Below, one piece after another: positions 25,312 to 40,370 of a stretch of DNA of 64,000 nt. The notes under the pieces are model-generated. The model saw only the letters and a program-made list of their open reading frames with translations, had not been told where the DNA came from and searched no databases. Source of the DNA: an uncultured Collinsella sp. GTDB lineage: Bacteria > Actinomycetota > Coriobacteriia > Coriobacteriales > Coriobacteriaceae. The stretch's first letter is position 1; every line of letters starts with the position of its first letter. Both the position numbers and the translations under genes were made by a program. The stretch lies in assembly GCA_937943045.1 (NCBI GenBank), contig CALEBN010000036.1:52113-116112 (forward strand), given 5' to 3'.

Positions 25312-25689
25312 TTATTTGGCCTTGGGGCGCTTAGCACCGTACTTGGAACGGGCCTGCATACGGTTCTGGACCGGAGCAGCGTCGTAGGCGCCACGGATGA
25401 CGTGATAACGGACACCAGGGAGGTCACGGACACGACCACCGCGGACGAGCACGATGGAGTGCTCCTGCAGGTTGTGGCCCTCACCCGGGATGTAAGCAGT
25501 AACTTCGATGCCGTTGACGAGGCGAACACGGGCAACCTTACGAAGAGCCGAGTTCGGCTTCTTGGGGCTCGTGGTGAAGACGCGGGTGCACACGCCGCGC
25601 TTCTGGGAGTTGTGCTGCAGAGCAGCGTTCTTGGACTTCTTGGGCACGGAACGACGGCCCTGGCGAACCAGCTGGTTAATAGTAGGCAA
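25312..25689 (-). CDS. rpsL: 30S ribosomal protein S12
   Basis: The 125-residue product has TTSPKKPNSALRK with Lys43 and GGRVRDLPGVRYHV. The residue at the E. coli Lys88 position (counting Met) is arginine here. S12 is at the decoding centre and is the classic streptomycin-resistance protein. It is the first gene of the str operon. Confidence 0.97.
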   Translation of the reverse strand: MPTINQLVRQGRRSVPKKSKNAALQHNSQKRGVCTRVFTTSPKKPNSALRKVARVRLVNGIEVTAYIPGEGHNLQEHSIVLVRGGRVRDLPGVRYHVIRGAYDAAPVQNRMQARSKYGAKRPKAK

Positions 25690-25782
25690 AGCGTACTCCT
25701 TCTCGAATGATTCCAGCTTTCTGTAAAGTGCAACGGCTTGAATCGAGGGGTCAGCATCCCCCTACGAAACACGCAGTTCGAT

Positions 25783-25811
25783 AGGATACGTGCCGTTAGC
25801 TGTGCCGTCAA
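25783..25811 (-). promoter_or_regulatory. Promoter of the str operon
   Basis: TTGACG (25806-25811) and TATCCT (25783-25788) on the minus strand are separated by exactly 17 bp. The 5' leader to rpsL would be about 85-90 nt. Confidence 0.65.
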
Positions 25812-25824
25812 CAGACCACGCCGC

Positions 25825-25836
25825 CGGGCGTATCCT
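25825..25836 (-). promoter_or_regulatory. GGATACGCCCG motif upstream of the str promoter
   Basis: The minus strand reads AAGGATACGCCCGG immediately upstream of the -35 box. The same GGAYACGCCCG word lies upstream of rplC and rplB. Confidence 0.4.
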
Positions 25837-25870
25837 TAAATAGCCACATTTCCGCAAAGCCTACACAAAA

Positions 25871-26059
25871 GGAATCCCCTTCTGTGCGCGGGGGCGGATC
25901 CCCGGCCCGGGCGGCACAGGGGTTAAGTTTGCTGCTCTACAGTCCCGGCTCGCACGGAGGCCACATTAAGTGGCCTCCGGCTCGTGCGGAACTCGCGACA
26001 AACTTAACCCCTGTGCCGCCCGGGCCGGGAATCCGACGTGCTCGTCGGGGCAACGTTCC
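25871..26059 (+). repeat. Long hairpin element E2
   Basis: It is 189 bp long, the same as E3. It begins GGAATCCCCTTCTGTGCGCG and ends CAACGTTCC, like E3. The inner arms CCCGGCCCGGGCGGCACAGG are private to this copy and matched by their complement. The core reads CTGCTCTACAGTCC, stem GGAGGCCAC/GTGGCCTCC with CACATTAAGTG, then GTGCGGAACTCGCGA. It lies just upstream of the str operon promoter. Confidence 0.9.
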
Positions 26060-26060
26060 C

Positions 26061-26099
26061 TGCCAAATAGGGACAGGTTTATTTTGGTCGGTTTTATCT
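26061..26099 (+). repeat. Short repeat, GGGACAG family, type A, degenerate
   Basis: TGCCAAATAGGGACAGG is followed by TTTATTTTGGTCGGTTTT, matching the element at 106-146 but with a decayed left arm. It directly abuts hairpin element E2. Confidence 0.65.
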
Positions 26100-26174
26100 T
26101 GGGAAACGCTGCGCTCCAGCGGTGATCTGCTCTCATCTGTCGTATGGAAATCGGCGGCGTTTCCATTTAACGCA

Positions 26175-26212
26175 AAGTGGGCCGCCTCCCCTAGTAGGAA
26201 GCGGCCCCAAAT
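26175..26212 (-). terminator. Terminator after the anti-sigma gene
   Basis: On the minus strand GGGGCCGC and GCGGCCCAC pair, followed by CTTTG. The T run is short. Confidence 0.55.
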
Positions 26213-26213
26213 C

Positions 26214-27290
26214 TTACGAATAGACGATGGTAAAGGGTATTTCTGTTTCGGTCTCTCCTGCTGATGTGCATCTCGTGCCCTCAAGGGTTACCGAGACCAC
26301 CTGATCGACATTGATCAGCTTCGTCGGAACCGAGATGTTCTCTCCGCTATTGCGCGTATAAGAAAAATATAAGTTGAACGCCCCTGCGTCGTCATCTTCG
26401 ATAATCTGCTCCGATCCATCCTTGTAGGTAACCGTCAACTTCTTCGTGACTGCGTCAATGCCCAGATCATTGATGTGTGTCTGGATAGAAAACGGGCTGA
26501 TCTCGAGAGGCGAGTCATCGGAGCGGAGTTCCTTTGTATCGACGTACGCTCCAATATTGAACTCGGGCGTCGATGCCTCGAACGGCTTCGCATCCTCGCC
26601 TTCGCCCTCGGTCCACGAGATATTCCAGGTGACCGCATGTTGAAAACCTCGCTCGCGATCCATAGAAGCAAAGTACATCGTGCCATTAATGACCGTGTCG
26701 CTTGATGTGTCCTTATCAATTGTGCAGCGTGTGTCAGCCCATTCCTCGCCGAAGTTCATGCTGGGCGTGCCGATTCCTTGTTCTTCTTCACCATAGAGAA
26801 CAAGTTCGCCAGTCTCTGCTGCCGGCTTGTAGTAGTTAACACCATTTGGATTGGACAACGTAAACGTCACGGCACCGCAACCGTTTTTATCGATAGCCAT
26901 ATCATGAATGTCGAGTGTATAGCCGTTGCCCTCGACGGACAGATTGACCTTCTGTACTGAACCCTCCAAGCTTTGGGGCGCGATACCATCACCAAACTCT
27001 CTGGTGTAGGTATATTTAGTCCCTGACGAGCCACCTTGAGTCCAGGTAATGGACTCTCCGTTTCCATGGTTTCCCCAGGCAGAGGCAAAATAACTGGAAT
27101 TGACGACGGCGTAGGCGACTCCTCCGGTCACCAGCACTCCGGCAAGACATCCGATTACGGCAACATAGAGAGGCTTCGCGTGGCCCTTTCGATGAAGCGG
27201 CTCACCCGCAGCGGTATTAAGGACGCGATCTGCAAGATTGCTATCGGCTTGGATGGACTCGAAGGCCCGCTTGATTTGATTGGATTTCAC
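26214..27290 (-). CDS. Membrane-anchored probable anti-sigma factor (DUF4179-like)
   Basis: The 358-residue protein has a cytoplasmic N terminus of about 40 residues, one membrane helix (about 41-63, YVAVIGCLAGVLVTGGVAYA) and a long extracellular domain. This layout and the NSSYFASAWG segment after the helix recall DUF4179 proteins encoded beside ECF sigma factors. The GTG start at 27290 has GAGGAGGG upstream and overlaps the sigma gene by 50 bp, implying coupling. The N-terminal segment probably binds the sigma factor. The signal is unknown. Confidence 0.7.
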   Translation of the reverse strand: MKSNQIKRAFESIQADSNLADRVLNTAAGEPLHRKGHAKPLYVAVIGCLAGVLVTGGVAYAVVNSSYFASAWGNHGNGESITWTQGGSSGTKYTYTREFGDGIAPQSLEGSVQKVNLSVEGNGYTLDIHDMAIDKNGCGAVTFTLSNPNGVNYYKPAAETGELVLYGEEEQGIGTPSMNFGEEWADTRCTIDKDTSSDTVINGTMYFASMDRERGFQHAVTWNISWTEGEGEDAKPFEASTPEFNIGAYVDTKELRSDDSPLEISPFSIQTHINDLGIDAVTKKLTVTYKDGSEQIIEDDDAGAFNLYFSYTRNSGENISVPTKLINVDQVVSVTLEGTRCTSAGETETEIPFTIVYS

Positions 27291-27759
27291 GGTCGCCCTC
27301 CTCTAGGATGAATTTGAGCTTCGATCGACCGCGAGCTAAACGCGTTCGAACGGTAGCGGCTGGCACATGCAGTAACTCGGCAATCTCTGAGGTCGAAAAG
27401 CCCAGATAGTAATAGAGCACGATGGGAACACGGAATCGCTCCGGAAGTCGCATAACGTCTGACAGGACCGCCTTGGTCTCATCCTGCGCCGCCGAAAGCG
27501 AATCGGCCAGGTTCTCAATATCCTCCACACGCCTCCATGGCTTTCGAAAGAGCGATTTACATTCATTGATCGTGACCCGGATAAGCCAGCGGCGAAGATG
27601 TTCCCAACTTTCAAAGTGTCCATCGCTTTTAAGCAACTTAAGAAAGACATCTTGGGCAATATCGTCGGCATCGGCACGATCGCGCAGGTACGTCAATGCG
27701 ATTCGAAACACGACATCTCGGTGATCTTCGACCGCCTGTCTAAAAGCTTGTTCTTCCAT
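27241..27759 (-). CDS. ECF-type RNA polymerase sigma factor
   Basis: The 172-residue protein has sigma region 2 (VFRIALTYLRDRADADDIAQDVFLKL, about residues 17-42) and region 4 (FSTSEIAELLHVPAATVRTRLARGRSKL, about 122-149), the minimal ECF layout. The ATG at 27759 follows a strong GGAGGTGAT ribosome site. It is cotranscribed with its probable anti-sigma factor. A TGAAAC-N17-CGTA sequence upstream suggests autoregulation. Confidence 0.9.
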   Translation of the reverse strand: MEEQAFRQAVEDHRDVVFRIALTYLRDRADADDIAQDVFLKLLKSDGHFESWEHLRRWLIRVTINECKSLFRKPWRRVEDIENLADSLSAAQDETKAVLSDVMRLPERFRVPIVLYYYLGFSTSEIAELLHVPAATVRTRLARGRSKLKFILEEGDREIQSNQAGLRVHPSR

Positions 27760-27809
27760 AATCACCTCCCGGTGACGGTAATGATTCTTGATGAGGTCCT
27801 CACCATAGA

Positions 27810-27836
27810 TACGCTTTGACCGAACGGAATGTTTCA
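27810..27836 (-). promoter_or_regulatory. Candidate ECF-type promoter of the sigma/anti-sigma operon
   Basis: TGAAAC (27831-27836) and CGTA (27810-27813) on the minus strand are 17 bp apart, about 50 bp before the sigma start codon. B. subtilis SigW-type promoters have TGAAAC-N16-CGTA (established), so this looks like an autoregulated ECF promoter. Confidence 0.55.
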
Positions 27837-27848
27837 AATTCAAGCAGG

Positions 27849-27887
27849 AAAAACCTACCAAAATAAACCTGTCCCTTTTTGGCAAAA
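27849..27887 (-). repeat. Short palindromic repeat, GGGACAG family, type A
   Basis: AAAACCTACCAAAATAAACC precedes TGTCCCTTTTTGGC. It is the reverse-oriented equivalent of the copies at 106 and 26061 and abuts hairpin element E3, just as the 26061 copy abuts E2. Confidence 0.65.
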
Positions 27888-28076
27888 GGAATCCCCTTCT
27901 GTACGCGGGGACGGATTCCCGGAACGGGCCGCCCGCTGTTTAAGTTTGCTGCTCTACAGTCCTGCGCAAGACGGAAAGCACATTAAGTGCTTTCCTTTGC
28001 GTGCGGAACTCGCGACAAACTTAAACAGCGGGCGGCCCGTTCCGGGAATCCTACGTGCTCGTCAGGGCAACGTTCC
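27888..28076 (+). repeat. Long hairpin element E3
   Basis: It is 189 bp long, with both ends nearly identical to E2 (GGAATCCCCTTCTGTACGCG and CAACGTTCC). The inner arms CCCGGAACGGGCCGCCCGCT are private and perfectly matched by the complement. Core: CTGCTCTACAGTCC, stem GGAAAGCAC/GTGCTTTCC with CACATTAAGTG, GTGCGGAACTCGCGA. It lies immediately downstream of the rpoBC terminator. Confidence 0.9.
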
Positions 28077-28081
28077 TCAAC

Positions 28082-28113
28082 AAAAAAACCCGCTTCCCTG
28101 TTGGGAAGCGGGT
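28082..28113 (-). terminator. Rho-independent terminator of rpoBC
   Basis: On the minus strand ACCCGCTTCCC pairs with GGGAAGCGGGT and is followed by seven T residues. Confidence 0.9.
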
Positions 28114-28143
28114 CTTTGGAAGGACGGTTAACGTACTAGGAAA

Positions 28144-32622
<4,479 letters not shown>

Positions 32623-32628
32623 AGTCAA

Positions 32629-36120
<3,492 letters not shown>

Positions 36121-36193
36121 CAGGTTTTTCCTCCTTCACGGAAATGCTCGGTGGATTGGCGAGGCATAGCTTCGCCAGTTATCGCAACCTAAT

Positions 36194-36221
36194 AGTTTAT
36201 CAGGTACCGACCGTTGAGCAA
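36194..36221 (-). promoter_or_regulatory. Candidate promoter of rpoBC
   Basis: TTGCTC (36216-36221) and TAAACT (36194-36199) on the minus strand are 16 bp apart, about 75 bp upstream of the rpoB start. The match to consensus is moderate. The surrounding DNA is AT-rich relative to the genome. Confidence 0.4.
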
Positions 36222-36354
36222 GAAAAGCCTTGACGCGATTGAGTTTTTGGAGTAGCAAAATTTTTCGACAAAAAATGCGCAGGTAAATGTATGTGTATCG
36301 AACACCTGTTCATATATTTTCTGTGAACAGAGGGCTGGCAATCGCAGCTCTTAT

Positions 36355-36388
36355 AAAAAAACGGGCGCGAACCGAAGTCCGCACCCGT
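36355..36388 (-). terminator. Rho-independent terminator of galU
   Basis: On the minus strand ACGGGTGCG pairs with CGCGCCCGT (one mismatch) and is followed by a run of T residues. Confidence 0.85.
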
Positions 36389-36409
36389 AAATGTCGATGC
36401 CCGAAAGGC

Positions 36410-37318
36410 TTATTTGCGCATCAAACCGCCGCGCTCGTCGATGGCATCCCAGAAGGCGCCGGCAAAGCGAGGATCGCTTGCAGCCATGAGGGCGTTGGTG
36501 GCCATCCAGCCAGACGGGGTACCGGTATCGTAGCCCGACAGCGGGTCGATGACAACAGCGTACATGGCCTCGCGATCGAGCGAACGGGCCATAGCGTCGG
36601 TCAGCTGGATCTCGCCGCCCTTACCGGCCTGCTGATCGGCCAGCAGGTCCATGACCAGCGGGCTCAGCAGGTAGCGACCGACGATGTACAGGTTGGACGG
36701 AGCCGCCTCGGGAGCGGGCTTCTCGACCAGACCGCCGATACGCCAAACGGCACCAGGCTCGTCGTCGGCAGCATTCTCGAAGCCCTCGAGAGCGCCCACG
36801 CGATCGCCGGCGATAACGCCATAGCGGCTGACTTCCTCGGGAGCGCACGCGGCAACGGCGATAACAGAAGCGCCACCGTGTTCCTTGGAGACGGCAAGCA
36901 TCTTGTCGCAGATGTCACGGTTGGGCACAACGTAATCGCCCAGAAGAACCAGGAAGTTCTCCCCCGCCACAGCGTCAGCGGCAGAGCGAATGGCGTGACC
37001 GAGGCCCTTGGGCTCGTACTGATAGCGGAAGTCGACCGGCATACCGCCCGCATGGGCGACGGCGTCGGCGTAGGCGTCCTTGCCACGCTCGCGCAGCAGG
37101 TTCTCGAGCGAGCGATCGGGCTGGAAGTAGCTCAGCAACTCGGGCTTGCCAGGAGAGGTGACGATAATAGCATCGTCGACCTCATCGGGGTCGAGCGCCT
37201 CCTCAACGACGTACTGGATGACCGGTTTGTCGAGCACCGGCAGCATCTCTTTAGGCGTGCACTTGGTGCCAGGCAGAAAACGCGTGCCAAGACCGGCGGC
37301 GGGGATGATTGCCTTCAT
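36410..37318 (-). CDS. galU: UTP-glucose-1-phosphate uridylyltransferase
   Basis: The 302-residue product starts MKAIIPAAGLGTRFLPGTKC, the nucleotide-binding signature of GalU, and has PKEMLPVLDKPVIQYVVEEA and FLVLLGDYVVPN. It makes UDP-glucose for glycan and envelope synthesis. The ATG at 37318 is preferred over a TTG at 37327. It lies alone between rpoB and rplL with its own terminator. Confidence 0.95.
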   Translation of the reverse strand: MKAIIPAAGLGTRFLPGTKCTPKEMLPVLDKPVIQYVVEEALDPDEVDDAIIVTSPGKPELLSYFQPDRSLENLLRERGKDAYADAVAHAGGMPVDFRYQYEPKGLGHAIRSAADAVAGENFLVLLGDYVVPNRDICDKMLAVSKEHGGASVIAVAACAPEEVSRYGVIAGDRVGALEGFENAADDEPGAVWRIGGLVEKPAPEAAPSNLYIVGRYLLSPLVMDLLADQQAGKGGEIQLTDAMARSLDREAMYAVVIDPLSGYDTGTPSGWMATNALMAASDPRFAGAFWDAIDERGGLMRK

Positions 37319-37631
37319 GTTATTCAAGGATCCTTTCGCAGGCGCAGGATGCGCCCTGTGCGTGCGGCACGGCGGCCGCAGACCAAATTGCGATACCGGT
37401 TTATCTTACCGCCGTTAATTAACGTTAATGTAGGCAAGCGCCATTCTTCAGCAGGTCAACGCAAATTATTGCTCGAATGGTGCAATTTTATCGCCCAACG
37501 GTAGCAACGCCAAAGCACCGCAAGCGGCAGCAATTTGTATGCCGAGCCAACAAAATAGAGGGATCAAAACGAAAAAGACGGGGTTCGCAATGCGAACCCC
37601 GTCTGCAAAGAAATCTGGCGAGAAAGCCTGA
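37319..37631. other. 313-bp gene-free region between galU and rplL
   Basis: It holds the rplL terminator. An AT-rich dyad, CATTAACGTTAATTAACG (minus strand, about 37415-37432), may mark the galU promoter or operator. Nothing else is recognised. Confidence 0.5.
37572..37603 (-). terminator. Rho-independent terminator of rplJL
   Basis: On the minus strand GACGGGGTTCGC and GCGAACCCCGTC pair perfectly around a 3-nt loop and are followed by TTTTT. Confidence 0.92.
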
Positions 37632-38009
37632 TTACTTGAGGGTGACAGCAGCGCCAGCAGCCTCGAGCTTCTCCTTGGCAGCCTCGGCGTCCTCCTTCTT
37701 GGCACCCTCGAGAACAGCCTTGGGAGCGCCCTCGACGACCTCCTTGGCCTCCTTCAGGCCAAGGTTGGTGAGCTCACGGACGGCCTTGATGACCTGGATC
37801 TTGTTGTCGCCGAAGCCCTCGAGCACGACGTCAAACTCGGTCTTCTCCTCGGCCTCAGCAGCGCCAGCAGCGGGAGCGGTGACAACAGCGGCAGGAGCAG
37901 CGGCGGAAACGCCGAAGGTGTCCTCGATAGCCTTAACGAGCTCGGAAGCCTCGAGAAGGGTCATTTCCTTAAGAGCATCGATGATCTCATCGGTGGTAAG
38001 CTTAGCCAT
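37632..38009 (-). CDS. rplL: 50S ribosomal protein L7/L12
   Basis: The 125-residue product starts MAKLTTDEIIDALKEMTLLE, has an Ala-rich hinge and the C-terminal factor-binding domain (KIQVIKAVRELTNLGLKEAK, then VVEGAPK). It recruits translational GTPases to the stalk. A longer frame to 38042 is rejected because the ATG at 38009 gives the canonical N terminus. Confidence 0.97.
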   Translation of the reverse strand: MAKLTTDEIIDALKEMTLLEASELVKAIEDTFGVSAAAPAAVVTAPAAGAAEAEEKTEFDVVLEGFGDNKIQVIKAVRELTNLGLKEAKEVVEGAPKAVLEGAKKEDAEAAKEKLEAAGAAVTLK

Positions 38010-38111
38010 TTCTAAGTCCTTTCGGTTTCCGTGTCTGTGCACGGAGATCAGTTAAAACACGGCGCGAATGCGCCAGGGGTGCGGCGTTGCCGCCGCGGGT
38101 GAAAACAGCGA

Positions 38112-38633
38112 CTAGGCTGCCTTCTGCTCGGAGACCTGCTGGATCGAACGAGCGAGACCAGAGGAAACGCCGTTGACGCAGACAGCGATGTCGCGAGCGA
38201 AACCGGAGATGAGACCGGCGATCTGGCCGAGAAGCTGGTCCTTGGTGGGCAGCTCGGCGATAGCCTTAACATCATCAGCGGAAACGGCCTTGCCGTCGGA
38301 GATACCGCCCTTGATCTCAAGGACGCCCTTGGACTTAGCGGAGAAGTCCTTAAGGGTCTTAGCGGCCTCGACCGGCTCGGTCTCGTAGAACACATAAGCG
38401 ACGGGGCCGGCGAGGATCTCGTCGAGCTCGGGCTGCTCCTGGTTCTTGAGAGCGATCTTGACCAGGTTGTTCTTGTAGACCTTCATCTCGGCGCCGCACT
38501 CGCGAAGCTGATGACGCAGCTCCTGAGCCTGCTTAACCGTCAGACCGTTGTAGTTGACGACGAACAGACCGGCGTTCTCGGCGATACGGGACTCGATCTC
38601 TGCAACCTTGTCGATTTTGTACTGCTGGGGCAT
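38112..38633 (-). CDS. rplJ: 50S ribosomal protein L10
   Basis: The 173-residue product (MPQQYKIDKVAEIESRI, then LFVVNYNGLTVKQAQELRHQ) matches L10, which anchors L7/L12 dimers on the stalk. L10-L12 binds the leader RNA upstream to repress its own synthesis (established in several bacteria). An L10-leader-like structure with an attenuator precedes it. Confidence 0.97.
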   Translation of the reverse strand: MPQQYKIDKVAEIESRIAENAGLFVVNYNGLTVKQAQELRHQLRECGAEMKVYKNNLVKIALKNQEQPELDEILAGPVAYVFYETEPVEAAKTLKDFSAKSKGVLEIKGGISDGKAVSADDVKAIAELPTKDQLLGQIAGLISGFARDIAVCVNGVSSGLARSIQQVSEQKAA

Positions 38634-38698
38634 GAATTACACCTCCTCGAATTCTTTCCGGGCACGGTCCGCCACAAGGACGTGACGGGGGCATGTCC

Positions 38699-38842
38699 AA
38701 AAAGAAAGCCCCCGCGCTGCATGAGCGACGGGGGCGAGAAGACATATCTACTCGACCACCTCGGCTGGCGGGATATCCCATTAAGCTCGCGGGCAATGCC
38801 CGTTTGCACCGGCTGTCTCTGGCAGCGGATTCGTGCGTGAAC
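38699..38842 (-). ncRNA. Ribosomal L10 leader with attenuation terminator
   Basis: On the minus strand the leader has the segment GCTGCCAGAGACAGCCGGTG near its 5' side, a TTAATGGGATATCCCGCCAG region, and a terminator of GCCCCCG/CGGGGGC followed by CTTTCTTTTT (38699-38736). These are hallmarks of the L10 leader family, in which L10-L12 binding favours termination. It lies about 65-210 nt upstream of rplJ. Confidence 0.82.
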
Positions 38843-38849
38843 CGAAAGT

Positions 38850-38878
38850 ATTATGGCGGGGACCCCGGCGTCGGTCAA
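38850..38878 (-). promoter_or_regulatory. Promoter of rplJL
   Basis: TTGACC (38873-38878) and CATAAT (38850-38855) on the minus strand are 17 bp apart, which places the start just before the L10 leader. The -35 box overlaps the outer end of hairpin element E4. Confidence 0.65.
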
Positions 38879-39080
38879 CGGAAAACCGGGCTGCACACAA
38901 TTCCACCATCCGGCACGCTCCGCCGAAGGCCAGGCGCAAGGTTTTCGCTCGGTCAAGTCCTGGGCTCGCACGAAGGCCACATTAAGTGGCCTTCGGCTCG
39001 TGCGGAATCTACGAAAACCTTGCGCCTGGCCTTCGGCGGCGCGGCCTGCGTCAACTATGGGGCAGCCCGGTTTTCCGTTG
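38876..39080 (+). repeat. Long hairpin element E4
   Basis: The outer ends CAACGGAAAACCGGGCTGC and GCAGCCCGGTTTTCCGTTG are inverted repeats. Inner arms CGAAGGCCAGGCGCAAGG and complement follow. The core is a diverged version of the others: AGTCCTGG, stem CGAAGGCCAC/GTGGCCTTCG with CACATTAAGTG, then CTCGTGCGGAA. It lies between the aminotransferase 3' end and rplJ; its left end overlaps the rplJ -35 box. Confidence 0.85.
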
Positions 39081-39140
39081 GCCGGCGCGCCCCACTCATA
39101 ATGCTTGGGTCGGTGGGCTGATGTGTTGCGTCCCTGATGG

Positions 39141-40277
39141 CTACAGGGTTGAAATGAAGGTGGACAGGCGATTTAGGCCTTCGTCCAGATCTTTGTCGGA
39201 GACGCAGTAGCTTAGGCGGATGTGGCCTTCGGTGCCGAAGCAGTCACCCGGAACTAGGGCTACGTTGGCTTCTTTGATGGCTTTGATGCAGAAGTCTTCG
39301 CTTGTTAGGCCGAATTGTTTGATGCTCGGGAAAGCGTAGAAGGCTCCTGCCGGTTCCACTACGTCGAGGCCCATGGCGTCTAAGGCTGCGAGCACGCGTT
39401 CGCGACGGGCTCGGTAGACTTTGAGCATGGGGGTTGGGTCGACGGTCAGGGCTCGCGCTGCGGCGTCCATCTCAAAGGAGACGGCACTCGATACTAAGTA
39501 TTGGTGGGCCTTTGCGATCTCGGCGATGACGGGGGCTGCGGCTGCGAGCCAGCCCAAGCGCCAGCCGGTCATGGCCCAGGGCTTGGAGAAGCTCTCGATA
39601 ACGACCGTCTGCTCGCGCAGCTCCGGGTGGCGCTGGGCAAATCGCTCGTAGCCGTCCACGTAGACCAGGCGGTTATATACGTCGTCGCAGACCACGTAGA
39701 TGCCCGCCTGCTCCGCTACGCGCGCCACGGCGTCGAGCGATGCCGCGTTGAGGATGCAGCCCGTAGGATTGTTGGGCGTGCAGATGACGATGGCCTTGGT
39801 CGCCGGCGTTACGCAGGCACGAAGTGCGCCCTCGTCAATCTGGAATTGCGCAGGCTCCGTATCCAAAAAGACCGCTTTGGCGTGGTTGGCCACGACGATG
39901 TTCTCGTATAGGCCAAAGGCCGGCGTGGGGATGATGACCTCGTCGCCGGGGTTGAGCATAGCCATGAATGCTGCCGACAGGGCCTCGGTCGCGCCGTCGG
40001 TCAGGATGACCTCGTCGGCCGAAAACGCCAGGCCCGCGTTCCCCATGTAGGCAGACAGCGCCTCGCGCAGGGCGGGGCGACCGTTGTTGGGCGGATAGTG
40101 CGTGTCGCCGCGGCCCAGCGCGGCGGTCACCTCGGCGCTAATCACATCGGGCGTGGGAAAATCGGGCTCGCCAAGCGCAAGCGCGATGCACCCTGGGTGC
40201 TGGGCAGCGAGCGCGTTAATCCGACGGATGCCGGAGGGCTTAAGCGTGGCAAGCGAGGTATTCATGGGCAGACGCAT
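39141..40277 (-). CDS. Class I/II pyridoxal-phosphate aminotransferase
   Basis: The 378-residue product has fold-type I PLP features: CTPNNPTG (167-174), CDDVYNRLVY and Lys232 in SFSKPWAMTGWRLGW for the Schiff base. It is close to aspartate- or aromatic-type transaminases, but the substrate is not clear. The ATG at 40277 has AAGGAA upstream. Confidence 0.88.
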   Translation of the reverse strand: MRLPMNTSLATLKPSGIRRINALAAQHPGCIALALGEPDFPTPDVISAEVTAALGRGDTHYPPNNGRPALREALSAYMGNAGLAFSADEVILTDGATEALSAAFMAMLNPGDEVIIPTPAFGLYENIVVANHAKAVFLDTEPAQFQIDEGALRACVTPATKAIVICTPNNPTGCILNAASLDAVARVAEQAGIYVVCDDVYNRLVYVDGYERFAQRHPELREQTVVIESFSKPWAMTGWRLGWLAAAAPVIAEIAKAHQYLVSSAVSFEMDAAARALTVDPTPMLKVYRARRERVLAALDAMGLDVVEPAGAFYAFPSIKQFGLTSEDFCIKAIKEANVALVPGDCFGTEGHIRLSYCVSDKDLDEGLNRLSTFISTL

Positions 40278-40370
40278 GGCATTCCTTTCGTAAGGGTTGC
40301 ACTAGGATAGCGCGGCGGGGCGCCGTCAGACGGTGTAACCTAAACGGAAACCAACCGGAAAGGAGGCGGC

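Larger units (their letters stand above)
25690..26213. other. 524-bp gene-free region between rpsL and the anti-sigma gene
   Basis: I see no gene. It holds the str promoter, hairpin element E2, a type A short palindrome and the terminator of the sigma/anti-sigma operon. Confidence 0.65.
27760..28143. other. 384-bp gene-free region between the sigma gene and rpoC
   Basis: I see no gene. It contains the ECF promoter, a type A short palindrome, hairpin element E3 and the rpoC terminator. Confidence 0.65.
38634..39140. other. 507-bp gene-free region upstream of rplJ
   Basis: No gene is seen. It is filled by the L10 leader, the rplJ promoter and long hairpin element E4. Confidence 0.65.

Noticed and set aside
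25884..26264. Open frames crossing hairpin elements E2 and E3
   Set aside because: The palindromes create matching frames on both strands; translations are nearly mirror-like and start inside repeats.
37466..37705. Minus-strand 79-codon frame with a hydrophobic stretch over the rplL terminator
   Set aside because: It runs out of the rplL coding region through its terminator; no ribosome site.
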